Shown in pieces: positions 16,906 through 25,398 of a stretch of 34,030 bases of DNA. Both the position numbers and the translations under genes were made by a program. This DNA comes from Deltaproteobacteria bacterium (GTDB taxonomy: Bacteria; Desulfobacterota; Binatia; Binatales; Binataceae). The number at the start of each line of letters is the position of its first letter. The stretch's first letter is position 1. The notes beneath the pieces were generated by a model. The model was not told the DNA's origin, ran no database searches, and saw nothing but the letters and a program-made list of their open reading frames with translations. The DNA lies in assembly GCA_021780755.1 (NCBI GenBank), contig JAJXYF010000033.1:1-34030 (forward strand), given 5' to 3'.

Positions 16906-16949
16906 GGAGGGCATCCACGAGGGTGGGGGATACCTTCAGGATGCCCTCC
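16906..16949. repeat. 11-bp perfect inverted repeat in a 363-base gene-free gap
   Basis: GGAGGGCATCC at 16906-16916 is the exact reverse complement of 16939-16949, with a 22-base loop. Nothing else in 16839-17201 looks coding. It could be a terminator stem, an element of a leader for the Crp/Fnr gene, or a remnant of an inserted element. Confidence 0.7.
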
Positions 16950-17201
16950 TACTTACCAGTTGCCGCGAAGCCAATACCCGCGACCCCCGGATGGCTGGCC
17001 GACGCAGTGCGGCCGGATCTCAATTGATGGTTGCTTTGGCCGTGCTCTTTTCTGCCGCCTCGTTGATGATATGTCTGATCACTCACGCTATTACTGTCTC
17101 AGGTTTTCCGCTACTCCCTCATCGCGCGAATTTGTTACGTAGAGCACTAATGCTGTCGAACGAAACTCATGCCGCCCGGATGACTCTGATAGATTTAAAC
17201 A

Positions 17202-17924
17202 ATGAACGCTGGAAGAGCCGCCGAAATTCGCAACCTGCGGGGGCTCAAAAATATCTCCTGGCTCTCGTCGCGCCAACTTAACCGGCTTGCCGCCGCGCTC
17301 ACGATAAACTCTGTCGAGAAGCGCGAAATCATCATCGACGATAAGCACTCCCCCGAATCCGCCTATATTCTGTTATCCGGCGTCGCGCGTATAACTTGTC
17401 GCAATCGCAAGGGCGATCGCACCTTGGTGATTATGGTTGCGCCAGGAATGGTTCCCGGTTTCCCGCCACCGGTGCCCGGCATCAGTTATAACTTTCGCTG
17501 CGAGGCGGTTACGCAGTGTCAGGTCGGAACCATCGACCTGGAGAAGTTCATCGAGATCTCCCTGGGCATAGCTTCGGAAGACTTCAAGCGGATGGCCCTC
17601 AGCTATCTTGGCCGGTGGGACCTGGTTCAACTGCGCTGCGCAAACTTCATGAGCTGCACGCTGGAAGAGCGTCTGGCGCTGATTCTGCTTGAGCTCAGCG
17701 ACAACTTCGGCGTCAAAGAAAAGCGCGGAACGCGCTTGACGGTACCCGCACGGCACAAAGACCTTGCTGACCTGGTGGGCGCTTCACGGCCGCGGGTAAC
17801 CGAATTCCTGATTCAGTTTGAGCGCGCTCACTACCTCATCCGCGACGACGGCCACTTGATCGTGTGCCGCGAGCGGCTGGAGAGTTTCCTCGCCCAAGCT
17901 CACCCGCGTACCAACAATCATTGA
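17202..17924 (+). CDS. Crp/Fnr-family transcriptional regulator (first of a tandem pair)
   Basis: The 240-residue protein has an N-terminal cyclic-nucleotide-binding-like beta-roll (about 10-125; EIIIDDKHSPESAYILLSG then VARITC), a dimer helix and a winged helix-turn-helix (LADLVGASRPRVTEFLIQFERAHYLI). The helix motif SRPRVT is Crp/Fnr-like. I see no N-terminal cysteine cluster for an Fe-S centre, so it is not a classical Fnr oxygen sensor, and the phosphate-binding cassette residues for cAMP are not evident. The signal is unknown. It resembles the protein encoded at 18120-18824 along its whole length, implying tandem duplication. The ATG at 17202 has no strong Shine-Dalgarno. Confidence 0.88.
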   Translation: MNAGRAAEIRNLRGLKNISWLSSRQLNRLAAALTINSVEKREIIIDDKHSPESAYILLSGVARITCRNRKGDRTLVIMVAPGMVPGFPPPVPGISYNFRCEAVTQCQVGTIDLEKFIEISLGIASEDFKRMALSYLGRWDLVQLRCANFMSCTLEERLALILLELSDNFGVKEKRGTRLTVPARHKDLADLVGASRPRVTEFLIQFERAHYLIRDDGHLIVCRERLESFLAQAHPRTNNH

Positions 17925-18018
17925 TTCCCCGACATTCTCATCTGTAAAGCATCCGTACAGTGTATTTGGCTGCTCGAGCCAGGTAATACCTCTGGAATTT
18001 GTCTCGTGACGACGCTTT

Positions 18019-18061
18019 TTCACGTTGTGAACCCCCTGTTATTTTTGTCACATAGATAACA
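18019..18061. promoter_or_regulatory. paired palindromes upstream of the second Crp/Fnr gene
   Basis: Two dyads lie 60-100 bases before the start at 18120: TTCAC-GTT-GTGAA (18019-18031) and TGTTAT-N13-ATAACA (18037-18061). The GTGA/TCAC halves are Crp-like. They could be operators for one or both of the flanking Crp/Fnr regulators. No convincing -35/-10 pair is visible beside them. Confidence 0.4.
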
Positions 18062-18119
18062 TTTCGTTTTGGTCGCTCGCGTAATGGGAGTAGAGTGGGG
18101 GTTCCTCCCAGGTGCTCTT

Positions 18120-18824
18120 ATGAACAATTTGAAGACGCTCCGCGAGACCGATTTCGAAAAACTCGGACGGCTAAAAATCTTTTCCTGGCTCAGTCCAACC
18201 GAGCTAAAAGTGCTGGGTTCTTCGCTCGAAATGTTGAACTATAAACGGCGCGAAGTAATTGTTCGTGATTCAATCTTCGCCAACCAAGCGCATGTGCTCC
18301 TCGCCGGAATTGTCCGGATTACCTGCCTCAACGCCAGCAATGAACGCGTCACGGTCGCCTTGATTGCTCCCGGTCCGATCCCTGAATTACCTTCGCTGCC
18401 GATGAGCCGATTCGATTTCCGTTGCGAAGCGTACAACAACTGCCGTGTCGGCACTTTGGAGTGGAAGGGCTTCGAAAACATCACCTTGAACGGCCGAGAA
18501 TCCGCTTTCAGAAAATTCCATCAGAATGATCTCAAGCATTGGTATCGGCTGCTGCGCCGCACCTCCGGCCTGCTCAACCTCGACCTCCACGAACGCGTCG
18601 CCATCACGATGATGGATCTGTGCGACGACTTCGGCGTTGAAGATTCCCGCGGCACCTTGCTGACGGTGTCGTTCAGCCACAAGGACATCGCGAGTATTGT
18701 CGGCGCTTCCCGGCCTCGAGTTACCGAACACCTGGGCCAGATGGAGCGCGACCATTTGCTCATTCGCCAGGGTCGGCAGTTCATCGTGAGCGCCGGAAAG
18801 CTTTCAATAGTTTTAGCCGCATAG
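18120..18824 (+). CDS. Crp/Fnr-family transcriptional regulator (second of a tandem pair)
   Basis: The 234-residue paralogue of the protein encoded at 17202-17924 shares the opening ...I.SWLS..(Q/E)L, the beta-roll segment LLAGIVRITCLNASNER, FRCEA, DNFGV/DDFGV and the helix-turn-helix IASIVGASRPRVTEHLGQMERDHLLI. As in its neighbour, no Fe-S cysteine cluster or obvious cAMP cassette is present. I prefer the ATG at 18120 over upstream in-frame starts at 18069 and 18084, because similarity to the paralogue begins just after it. The two may bind overlapping sites and respond to different cues, or form heterodimers; both ideas are inference. Confidence 0.88.
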   Translation: MNNLKTLRETDFEKLGRLKIFSWLSPTELKVLGSSLEMLNYKRREVIVRDSIFANQAHVLLAGIVRITCLNASNERVTVALIAPGPIPELPSLPMSRFDFRCEAYNNCRVGTLEWKGFENITLNGRESAFRKFHQNDLKHWYRLLRRTSGLLNLDLHERVAITMMDLCDDFGVEDSRGTLLTVSFSHKDIASIVGASRPRVTEHLGQMERDHLLIRQGRQFIVSAGKLSIVLAA

Positions 18825-18908
18825 GCAGCTTGAACGAGCAGGCTCTGAGCAAACTGGATGAATCTCCCGCCGTGAGGCGACTTGCCGCCGGAGGCCTTTC
18901 AATCGACT

Positions 18909-19355
18909 TTAGCGAACCGGCACGCGACGGGCGCGCACCCGGCGCATGCGAGTCGTGCTGCCGGTAAAGATCGAACCATTGCGCATCACCGGAGAGCGTC
19001 GCCCGACGCGTTGACCAATCTCTCCGCGCGGTTCGTTCTTGCGCCAGTGCCGCAGTCCCGACCGCAGGTACTCGGGTTCGATACCCAGGGTTTCGCAGAC
19101 CACCGTGAAGGAAAAGATTGCATTTCCGCTGTCAACGCACAGCCATTGCTCCGCCTCGCGAAACATCCGCCGCCGGGCGCCGTTCTTCGCGTCCGCATTC
19201 TTGTGTATGCAGCGCAGTGCGTCCTCCAGAATCGCCAGCATCAGCCGCTTGATCGGACGCAGCGCGCTATCGTCGCGCCGCTCGTCGTAATATTGGTCGG
19301 GCGTTAGTATCGACGGCGCGAACAACGACCCTAGTTCCGCACTTTCCCATTCCAT
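18909..19355 (-). CDS. conserved hypothetical protein, 148 residues
   Basis: The protein begins MEWESAELGSLFAPSILTPD and carries a compact helical region (RPIKRLMLAILEDALRCIHKN ... MFREAEQWLCVD ... FSFTVVCETLGIEPEYLRSGL). The last part resembles a helix-turn-helix-like segment found in unnamed proteins of GC-rich environmental bacteria. The C-terminus is very basic (RRSPVMRNGSIFTGSTTRMRR). The ATG at 19355 is set by an excellent GAGGAGGAGA six bases upstream; the longer frame from 19583 is unlikely. It is convergent with the second Crp/Fnr gene and divergent from the DNA glycosylase. I cannot assign a function; nucleic-acid binding is a guess from the basic tail. Confidence 0.75.
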   Translation of the reverse strand: MEWESAELGSLFAPSILTPDQYYDERRDDSALRPIKRLMLAILEDALRCIHKNADAKNGARRRMFREAEQWLCVDSGNAIFSFTVVCETLGIEPEYLRSGLRHWRKNEPRGEIGQRVGRRSPVMRNGSIFTGSTTRMRRVRARRVPVR

Positions 19356-19731
19356 GCCAGTCTCCTCCTCGCTGCCGGTTGGAGCCGTGCTCCGGGCGCA
19401 CGATCGATCGGCCTGTTTCTCGCTGTCCGCCCTTAAAGAGAAAATTGCTACAACGAGGAGACACGGGCGGCCACCAGAGCGGAGCTTCCCTAATCTTTTA
19501 CATGATTGCTCATCGGCATACGTCACCAGGGGGCCATGGGAAACGCGGAAGTTGTTATCTGAAGAACGGAAATGTGCCGACACACGCCAACAATCAAGGG
19601 ACGCCAGCGTGGGTCAGATTGGCAACAGGCCTCGGCAATTAAGTATAAGGATGGATACGTCCACTCAGGCGCGGATCGGGGTACATTGTACTCGCGCGCC
19701 AACTGCGACGATTTGGCCTGCGCGATTTCTC
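19356..19731. other. 376-base divergent intergenic region
   Basis: It separates the 148-residue hypothetical gene (minus) from the DNA glycosylase gene (plus). A possible weak promoter for the latter is TTGGCA at 19619 with TATAAG at 19644 (19-base spacer). Otherwise I see no gene or clear element. Confidence 0.3.
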
Positions 19732-20631
19732 ATGCCGGAACTACCCGACGTCACGGTCTATGTCGAAGCGTTGAGCGCGCGCGTCGTCGGTCACCAGCTC
19801 TTGCGCTCGCTGGTGAGGTCTCCCTTTCTGCTGCGCTCCGCCGACCCGCCCTTGCGCGCGACCGAATCCCAGTCGATTCGCGAGGTCCGGCGGCTGGGAA
19901 AGCAAATCGCGATCGCCGCGGGTGACGACTTGTGGCTCGTACTCCATTTGAAGATTGCGGGGCGGCTGCATTGGAATTTCTCAGCCCCCAAAATCGGCGG
20001 CAGAAAGCTGCTGGCCGCTTTCGAGTTCGATAATGGCTGGTTGTGGCTTACCGAAGCGGGCACTCAGCGGCGTGCCTCGCTCCATGTGGTCCGCGGCGAC
20101 GCGGGTTTGCAATCGCTGAACGCGGGCGGACTCGAAGTGCTCGAAGCGGGCCTGTCGAGCTTCGGCTCCGTGCTGCGGGCAGCGAATCATACGCTGAAGC
20201 GCGCGCTCACCGACCCCCACATTTTCAGCGGTATTGGTAATTCATATTCCGATGAGATTTTGCATCGCGCGCAGCTTTCGCCGATCGCGATGTCGCAAAA
20301 GCTGACCGCGCCGGAAATCGAGCGGCTTTACGACGCGACTCAAGCGACCTTGAACGAATGGACTGACCGTCTGCGCGCCGAGTCGGCCGGCTCGTTCCCC
20401 GAAAAGGTGACCGCCTTTCGCCTCGGCATGGCGGTGCACGGCCGCTATGGCCAGCCGTGTCCGCGATGTGGCGCCAAGGTCCAGCGCATCCGCTACGCCA
20501 GCAACGAGACTAACTATTGCGCAAGCTGCCAGACTGGCGGTCGCCTGCTCGCGGACCGCGCGCTGTCACGCCTGCTACATCAGGACTGGCCGCGAACGCT
20601 CGACGAACTTGAGGCCCTTAGAAAGCGCTGA
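19732..20631 (+). CDS. Fpg/Nei-family DNA glycosylase/AP lyase
   Basis: It removes oxidised bases from DNA and nicks the abasic site. The 299-residue protein opens with MPELPDV, giving the catalytic proline and glutamate after removal of Met. Lys57 in LGKQI is the conserved beta-hairpin lysine, HIFSGIGNSYSDEIL is the helix-two-turn-helix, and the zinc finger is CX2CX16CX2C (CPRCGAKVQRIRY...NYCASC). A tail of about 27 residues follows the zinc finger, longer than in E. coli MutM. The start at 19732 is fixed because the family needs the proline right after Met; the longer frame from 19354 is not used. Whether it prefers 8-oxoguanine (MutM) or pyrimidines (Nei) cannot be decided by eye. Confidence 0.93.
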   Translation: MPELPDVTVYVEALSARVVGHQLLRSLVRSPFLLRSADPPLRATESQSIREVRRLGKQIAIAAGDDLWLVLHLKIAGRLHWNFSAPKIGGRKLLAAFEFDNGWLWLTEAGTQRRASLHVVRGDAGLQSLNAGGLEVLEAGLSSFGSVLRAANHTLKRALTDPHIFSGIGNSYSDEILHRAQLSPIAMSQKLTAPEIERLYDATQATLNEWTDRLRAESAGSFPEKVTAFRLGMAVHGRYGQPCPRCGAKVQRIRYASNETNYCASCQTGGRLLADRALSRLLHQDWPRTLDELEALRKR

Positions 20632-20841
20632 CACCGACGCGTTTGAAAGCGCAATCGCGCCCCATCGCGGGTTGATCGCTATCGGGTTGGGGCCTGGATT
20701 GCGCTACGGACGCCGCATATCGGTAACAAATTGCACGCGTGAAATGTACCGGCGGCGCGAGTATCGTTCAAACGAGACTCGGAGTTGTGAGAGATTTGTG
20801 AGCGACTTTCCTCATCAAGCAGACAAGCAGCGGCGAGACGT

Positions 20842-21648
20842 TCAGTTTTCTTCGAGGAACGCGCGCAAAATGTCGCTGCTGGTCATCACTCCCACCAATC
20901 GTCCGTCTTTGACTACCGGCAGCGCATCGATCTTTCTTTCCACGAGGATTTGGGCAGCTTCGTGCACCGGCGTCGTCGGCTCCACGGTCGTTGGGTTTGC
21001 TGTCATCGCGTACTTGGCTTCGACCTTATCGAGGCGTCCCATATGTCCGCGCACGTCGCGGTCCGTGATGATACCTGCGAGGCGCCCATTCTCGATCACC
21101 GGCGCGCAGCGAAAGTTGCCCTTCTGCATACGCTCCTGAATCGTCGAGAGTTTTTCGTCCGGGGCCGCGACTACTGGGCTGGAGCTCATCCAGTGCGAGA
21201 CCTGGTTCCTGTCAGGTTCTCCGTGACGGACGCAAAGCACCGGGCAGGGCGCCTCGCGAAGAACCATTTCGGCCACACTACCGAGCACGACGCGTGAAAA
21301 CCCGCGCCGCCCGTGGGTCGCCATTACGATCACATCGGCTGCCGAGTGCCTCGCCGTCTTGATAATCGCGCCGGCCGGCTCGCCAAGGTGTGTCAATATC
21401 TCGTGCTTAATCCCCTGGAACCGTTTCGCGGCGATCTCGCGGAGCTTTTCCCTCGCCGTCTCTTCCTGGCCCTTGTAGATATCCACGTAAAGCGGCATGT
21501 CGGTCGGCGCGATCATCATCGGGACGACATGAAACAGCAATATCGTTCCATCATTCTGGCGCGCGATCTCTGCCGCCACTTCCAACGCAACCGGCGAATT
21601 ATCATCGAAATCCACTGGGCTCAGAATTCTTTTGAATGGGTATGACAT
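20842..21648 (-). CDS. universal stress protein fused to a CBS-domain pair
   Basis: The 268-residue protein has a UspA domain (1-145) with the ATP-binding pattern ATHGRRGFSRVVLGSVAE, then two CBS domains (about 152-205 and 212-266). The CBS signatures include AGIITDRDVRGH and VGVMTSSDIL. CBS pairs usually bind adenosine nucleotides, so the fusion could couple energy state to a stress response. The ATG at 21648 has GGAGGG six bases upstream; the longer frame from 21756 runs into the upstream gene. It lies 53 bases after another USP gene on the same strand and is probably co-transcribed with it. Confidence 0.93.
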   Translation of the reverse strand: MSYPFKRILSPVDFDDNSPVALEVAAEIARQNDGTILLFHVVPMMIAPTDMPLYVDIYKGQEETAREKLREIAAKRFQGIKHEILTHLGEPAGAIIKTARHSAADVIVMATHGRRGFSRVVLGSVAEMVLREAPCPVLCVRHGEPDRNQVSHWMSSSPVVAAPDEKLSTIQERMQKGNFRCAPVIENGRLAGIITDRDVRGHMGRLDKVEAKYAMTANPTTVEPTTPVHEAAQILVERKIDALPVVKDGRLVGVMTSSDILRAFLEEN

Positions 21649-21701
21649 CGAAGACCCTCCCGATCTTGATTTGCGCCACCGCACCCTGATTGTCAGACCA
21701 A

Positions 21702-22310
21702 TCAGGCGGTCTCGCAACGATGCGGGTGGTCCTGCCGAATCGTGATTACCGGGCACGCGGCGTCTCTGACCACCCGCTCCGCGACGCTGCCCAGGAAAAA
21801 GCGCGGCACCGCCCGCCGCCCGTGCGTGCCCATCGCGATCAAATCAATATCCAATTCTGTCTGGACGGCGAGTACCCTCTCGGCGGGATCACCGATCGTA
21901 ACCAGTATCTCGAAACGGATGCAGTGAAGGTTTTGGCCCGCGATCTCCGCGATCCTCCGCCGGGCCGACTCTTCCTCCAAAACCCGCTCGGTGACGATTC
22001 CGCCCAGCGGCACGAAGACCGTCGGACAGACGTGTAGCAGATAGAGTTCCGCATCGTTTTGCGAAGCCAGACGCCCAGCGAGAGTCATCGCCTTGAGCGA
22101 GTTCTCGTCAAAATCTATCGGACACAGAATCCGCTTGAATAATTTTGGCGGCCTTGCCGCGTGTCGCTCCGCCGCCTCGCGTTCCTCCGCCTGATGGCGG
22201 AGCCTGGCGAGCAGCTCACGATCTCTTTCCGCCGCCCATTGATCCTCGCGGGCCTGCTCGACACTGTGCAGCTTCTCCCCGTACCGGTCCTTCTCGTTCG
22301 AAGCGGCCAT
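21702..22310 (-). CDS. universal stress protein with an N-terminal charged helix
   Basis: The 202-residue protein has about 55 residues of highly charged, coiled-coil-like sequence (REDQWAAERDRELLARLRHQ) and then a UspA domain beginning FKRILCPIDFDENS. The ATP-binding loop is MGTHGRRAVPRFFLGSVAERVV, with Ala in place of the first Gly after the arginines. AGGAC lies upstream of the ATG. It is the first gene of a two-gene USP unit and resembles the USP half of its downstream neighbour (same FKRIL.P.DFD opening), suggesting duplication. Confidence 0.9.
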   Translation of the reverse strand: MAASNEKDRYGEKLHSVEQAREDQWAAERDRELLARLRHQAEEREAAERHAARPPKLFKRILCPIDFDENSLKAMTLAGRLASQNDAELYLLHVCPTVFVPLGGIVTERVLEEESARRRIAEIAGQNLHCIRFEILVTIGDPAERVLAVQTELDIDLIAMGTHGRRAVPRFFLGSVAERVVRDAACPVITIRQDHPHRCETA

Positions 22311-22417
22311 AAATCTGTCCTCGATCCTCGAGTCGATTGAGCTATACCACTACTGTGATTCTGCGCAACGACCGTGCCATGCGAACCGCCCCGCCGCCTG
22401 CGGGAACTACCGAATAT

Positions 22418-22448
22418 CTTCGGAGTGACAACTTTGATGACTCCGAAG
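22418..22448. other. hairpin between the USP and CoA-transferase genes
   Basis: CTTCGGAGT (22418-22426) pairs perfectly with ACTCCGAAG (22440-22448), and a smaller CATCCG/CGGATG stem follows at 22453-22471. They lie downstream of the minus-strand CoA-transferase stop and upstream of the USP unit, so termination is the likely role. No T-run is seen. Confidence 0.4.
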
Positions 22449-22536
22449 GACACATCCGCGACCGCCGGATGGTTCCGGACGCATCAATCACACGCAGTAA
22501 TTACGGCCGTCGCGGGCCGACGTTCCGGCCGCGAGG

Positions 22537-23847
22537 TTACAAGTACCCCAGTTCGCGAGCGCCCTCGCGCAGCTCGTCTCTGAATTTCGGATGGGCGATC
22601 GCGATTAACGCCTCGGCCCGCTCGCTTGTCGATTTTCCGGTCATGTCGGCTACGCCGTACTCGGTCACGATGTATTGAGTATCGGCGCGCGGATCGGTGG
22701 TCGGTCCCTGTATTTTCGGAACAATGCGGGAGATCGATCCCTTCGCCGCCGTCGAGTACGCCGTCAGAATTGACTTTCCTCCTTTTGACAACTGCGCTCC
22801 GCGGACGAAGTCCAGTTGGCCCCCCGGCGCCGTATACTGCTTTCCCTCCAGTGCCTCCGAGTTGACCTCGCCGTCGAGTCCCACTTCGAGAAAAGCGCTG
22901 ATCGATATCACGCGATCGTTGCGCCCGATCACGTACGGGTCGTTGACGTAATCCACCGGGTATAATTCCATACTCGAATTATCGTTCAGGTACTCGTAGA
23001 ATGCCTGGTCGCCCGCCGCCAGCGTGAAAACGTTCTTGTGCCGGTTGAGATTCTTCAATCGATTGGTGACCGCGCCGGAGCGGATTAGCGCGACCAGCGA
23101 CGGCATCATCAACTCCGTATGAATGCCCAGGTCCTTGTGGTTAGTAAGTGCCGCGCAGACCGCATTAGGTACTCCCCCGATTCCGATTTGCAGCGTCGCA
23201 CCGTCGGGCACCATCTCGACAATGTATTTACCGATGGTTTCGTCGAGTGCCGTCGCCGGTCGCGCCGGTACGGCAAACAACGGACTCTCGTTTTCGACGA
23301 TCGCGTCAACCTCCGATATGTGAACTGAGGAATCGCCGAACACGCGAGGCATCTTCGGATTCACTTCGACGATCAGCTTTCGCGCGGCGCGCGCGGTCGG
23401 GATGGTGTAGTCGCCATTGGTGCCGCAACTGAAAAAGCCGGCCTTGTCCATCGGCGCAACCATCATTACAAACGCGTCTATCCCGAGTGCGGCCAGCACT
23501 CGCGGCATCGCGCTGAAGTTCCCCGGCATATAGAAAATAACCTGCCGACGGTCCTGACGGCCGCGCTCGAACAGCATCCGCTCGATCACGGTGGGGAAAA
23601 ACGGATGCGGCTTGATCACATCCATATATTCGTACTTCAGAATCGTCGCCGCCGCGGCCGCCACCGAATGTGAATAATAGATGCGCAGATCTTCGATCGC
23701 CCCCCGCTTCACGCGGTCTTCGAGTGCCTTCAACAGCGCCGGCGGTTCACTTATCGCCATCCCCATAGATAGTGTTCCACGAGCCGGGATCAAATCTGCC
23801 GCCCCGGCCGGGGTCATCAATTTCGCGCTGTATTCACTTTCGTACAT
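22537..23847 (-). CDS. acetyl-CoA hydrolase/transferase family protein (4-hydroxybutyrate CoA-transferase-like)
   Basis: The protein of about 436 residues belongs to the class I CoA-transferase group. Seen are LIPARGTLSMGMAISEPPALLKALEDR at the N-terminus, LQIGIGGVPNAVCAAL, GIHTELMMPSLVALIRSG (the Glu of HTEL is the probable catalytic residue that forms the glutamyl-CoA thioester), and DFVRGAQLSKGGKSILTAYSTA towards the end. It should move CoA between acetyl-CoA and a short organic acid; the acid is unknown. Starts are the ATG at 23847 or a TTG at 23856; neither has a good Shine-Dalgarno and I prefer the ATG. No partner enzymes of butyrate metabolism are adjacent. Confidence 0.9.
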   Translation of the reverse strand: MYESEYSAKLMTPAGAADLIPARGTLSMGMAISEPPALLKALEDRVKRGAIEDLRIYYSHSVAAAAATILKYEYMDVIKPHPFFPTVIERMLFERGRQDRRQVIFYMPGNFSAMPRVLAALGIDAFVMMVAPMDKAGFFSCGTNGDYTIPTARAARKLIVEVNPKMPRVFGDSSVHISEVDAIVENESPLFAVPARPATALDETIGKYIVEMVPDGATLQIGIGGVPNAVCAALTNHKDLGIHTELMMPSLVALIRSGAVTNRLKNLNRHKNVFTLAAGDQAFYEYLNDNSSMELYPVDYVNDPYVIGRNDRVISISAFLEVGLDGEVNSEALEGKQYTAPGGQLDFVRGAQLSKGGKSILTAYSTAAKGSISRIVPKIQGPTTDPRADTQYIVTEYGVADMTGKSTSERAEALIAIAHPKFRDELREGARELGYL

Positions 23848-23965
23848 GACCTGCAATTTCGCATGAAACCGACCCTCGGTGAAATCCTTAATCGGTTAAC
23901 GAACGGCAGACACGACCGCGCCCTTATGATCGCGATCTTGGACGGGCCGTGCGGATACGTGTGGT

Positions 23966-24505
23966 TTATGCTGATTTGGCCCGTTTTCTGAGTTTCATTT
24001 TGCTCGACGCGATTTTTACGGTCGCCAACAATGCGCCGTCATCGTCCGACCAGGAGAAATGCACAACCCCTCCGAAGGCCTTCTCGACTTCGCAGGCGAT
24101 CCGATGTGCCAGCTTCTGTGAGGTCGTCAGGATATCGAGAGTCTTGCCACCCCAGTTGGTCGCGACGATTCGTCGTTCAGGCTGAGTAATCATCGCGCGC
24201 CGCTCAACGTTTCTGATCCGCGCCAATATAGCGTTCCGATCCACGGTATCATCAACGTCGATCAGCACTTGGCCATAGTACTCGCCTGCCGCCGCCTGCG
24301 CGCATCCGGGGCAGGTCACCCATTTCGCCTTTGCGGCGGCCTCGCCGGTCAGCCGACGGCCGCGCCGCCAGGTTTTTTCGGTGTACACCGCGCCGCAGCG
24401 CTGACAGATCGATGGATCGTTGAACTTTTGTTTGCGGGCCACCGGTGGGGTCTTATCTGACTGCGTCCCGCGCCGATTCAAGCTTCGAATAAGTGCTTTG
24501 GTCAT
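23966..24505 (-). CDS. BCAM0308-like zinc-ribbon protein
   Basis: The 179-residue basic protein has two CxxC knuckles (CQRC near residue 34 and CPGC near 65) forming a probable zinc ribbon, then an alpha/beta domain (GQVLIDVDDTVDRNAILARIRNVERRA) and a region resembling NMD3-type proteins. I recognise it as like the BCAM0308 family, whose function is not known; they often lie beside Hsp20 and USP genes. GTAGGAGAAGG directly precedes the ATG. It is divergent from the Hsp20 gene, consistent with a shared stress context. Confidence 0.8.
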   Translation of the reverse strand: MTKALIRSLNRRGTQSDKTPPVARKQKFNDPSICQRCGAVYTEKTWRRGRRLTGEAAAKAKWVTCPGCAQAAAGEYYGQVLIDVDDTVDRNAILARIRNVERRAMITQPERRIVATNWGGKTLDILTTSQKLAHRIACEVEKAFGGVVHFSWSDDDGALLATVKIASSKMKLRKRAKSA

Positions 24506-24769
24506 CGCCTTCTCCTACCTTTAGCCTAGCTACTGTCGTGCCAGATCGAGCCGCCGTGCGGCGCAGCCGCCATCCTCGCAATTGCCAAAGACTGGTCGCG
24601 ACTGAGCCGATTGGCAACAACCATGAGGGCGCGGTGACGCGATCGGCTACACGGGTCGCCCGTCTCCGTACTGAATGGCCTGAAATTGACTGGCGCGATG
24701 CTTGCTCAGGTCAGTCAGTAGGGCGTGCGCGGTGCTTTTGACGTAAGAAGATCGATGAGGTTGGCTAAA

Positions 24770-25264
24770 ATGGCGTTGCTCGATCAATGGAATCCATCGA
24801 GAGATCTGGAGAGACTTCGCCACGAGTTTGACGACCTGCTCGAGCGCTTCGGCGTCGAGCACGGCGGGCTCCTCAAAGAGTGGCAATCACGTACCTTGCG
24901 GCCGGCGATTGAATCCTATGTTGACGGCGATAAGTTCACCGTTCGCGTCGAATTGCCCGGCGTCGATCCAAAAGACGTTGACGTCAAGGTCACCGGCGGC
25001 GTCCTCGCCGTCAAAGGTTCGCGCGAGGAGAAGCACGAAACCACGAAACGCGATTTCTACCGCCGCGAGTTCCGCTACGGCTCCTTCGAGCGCTCGATCA
25101 CGTTGCCCGAGGGGATGAAGGCCGACGACCTCAAAGCATCCTTTCATGACGGCGTCCTCGAATTGACCGCGCCGATGCCGAAAGAGGCTTTGCCGAAGGA
25201 GGTCAAGGTTCAGATCCAAAGCGGAGAAGCCAGGAAGGCGGACGGCGATAAGAAGGCCGTATGA
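24770..25264 (+). CDS. Hsp20/alpha-crystallin small heat-shock protein
   Basis: The 164-residue ATP-independent holdase starts MALLDQWNPSRDLERLRHEFDDL, an N-terminal arm typical of this family. The alpha-crystallin domain covers about residues 45-145, with GVDPKDVDVKVTGGVLAVKGSREEK and the closing A-x-x-x-x-GVL motif (ASFHDGVLEL). It ends with a lysine-rich tail. I chose the ATG at 24770, which has GAGG nine bases upstream and matches the usual MAL start; in-frame alternatives are 24725 and 24755. It lies divergent to the BCAM0308-like gene with 264 bases between. I found no convincing sigma-32 promoter. Confidence 0.94.
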   Translation: MALLDQWNPSRDLERLRHEFDDLLERFGVEHGGLLKEWQSRTLRPAIESYVDGDKFTVRVELPGVDPKDVDVKVTGGVLAVKGSREEKHETTKRDFYRREFRYGSFERSITLPEGMKADDLKASFHDGVLELTAPMPKEALPKEVKVQIQSGEARKADGDKKAV

Positions 25265-25398
25265 GCTATGTTTGATTGAGTAGTCACGCGTCGTGCGGCC
25301 GAACCTGAACACCAGCGGCGTCGCTTACACGATCTTCAGATCCGGATCGATTGGCTAATGACCCGCGGCTCTATTCCACAAAGACGGAACCCCAAAAC

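Noticed and set aside
20447..21139. Plus-strand frame spanning the end of the glycosylase gene
   Set aside because: Runs in the wrong frame through the zinc finger coding region and antisense to the USP-CBS gene; no features.
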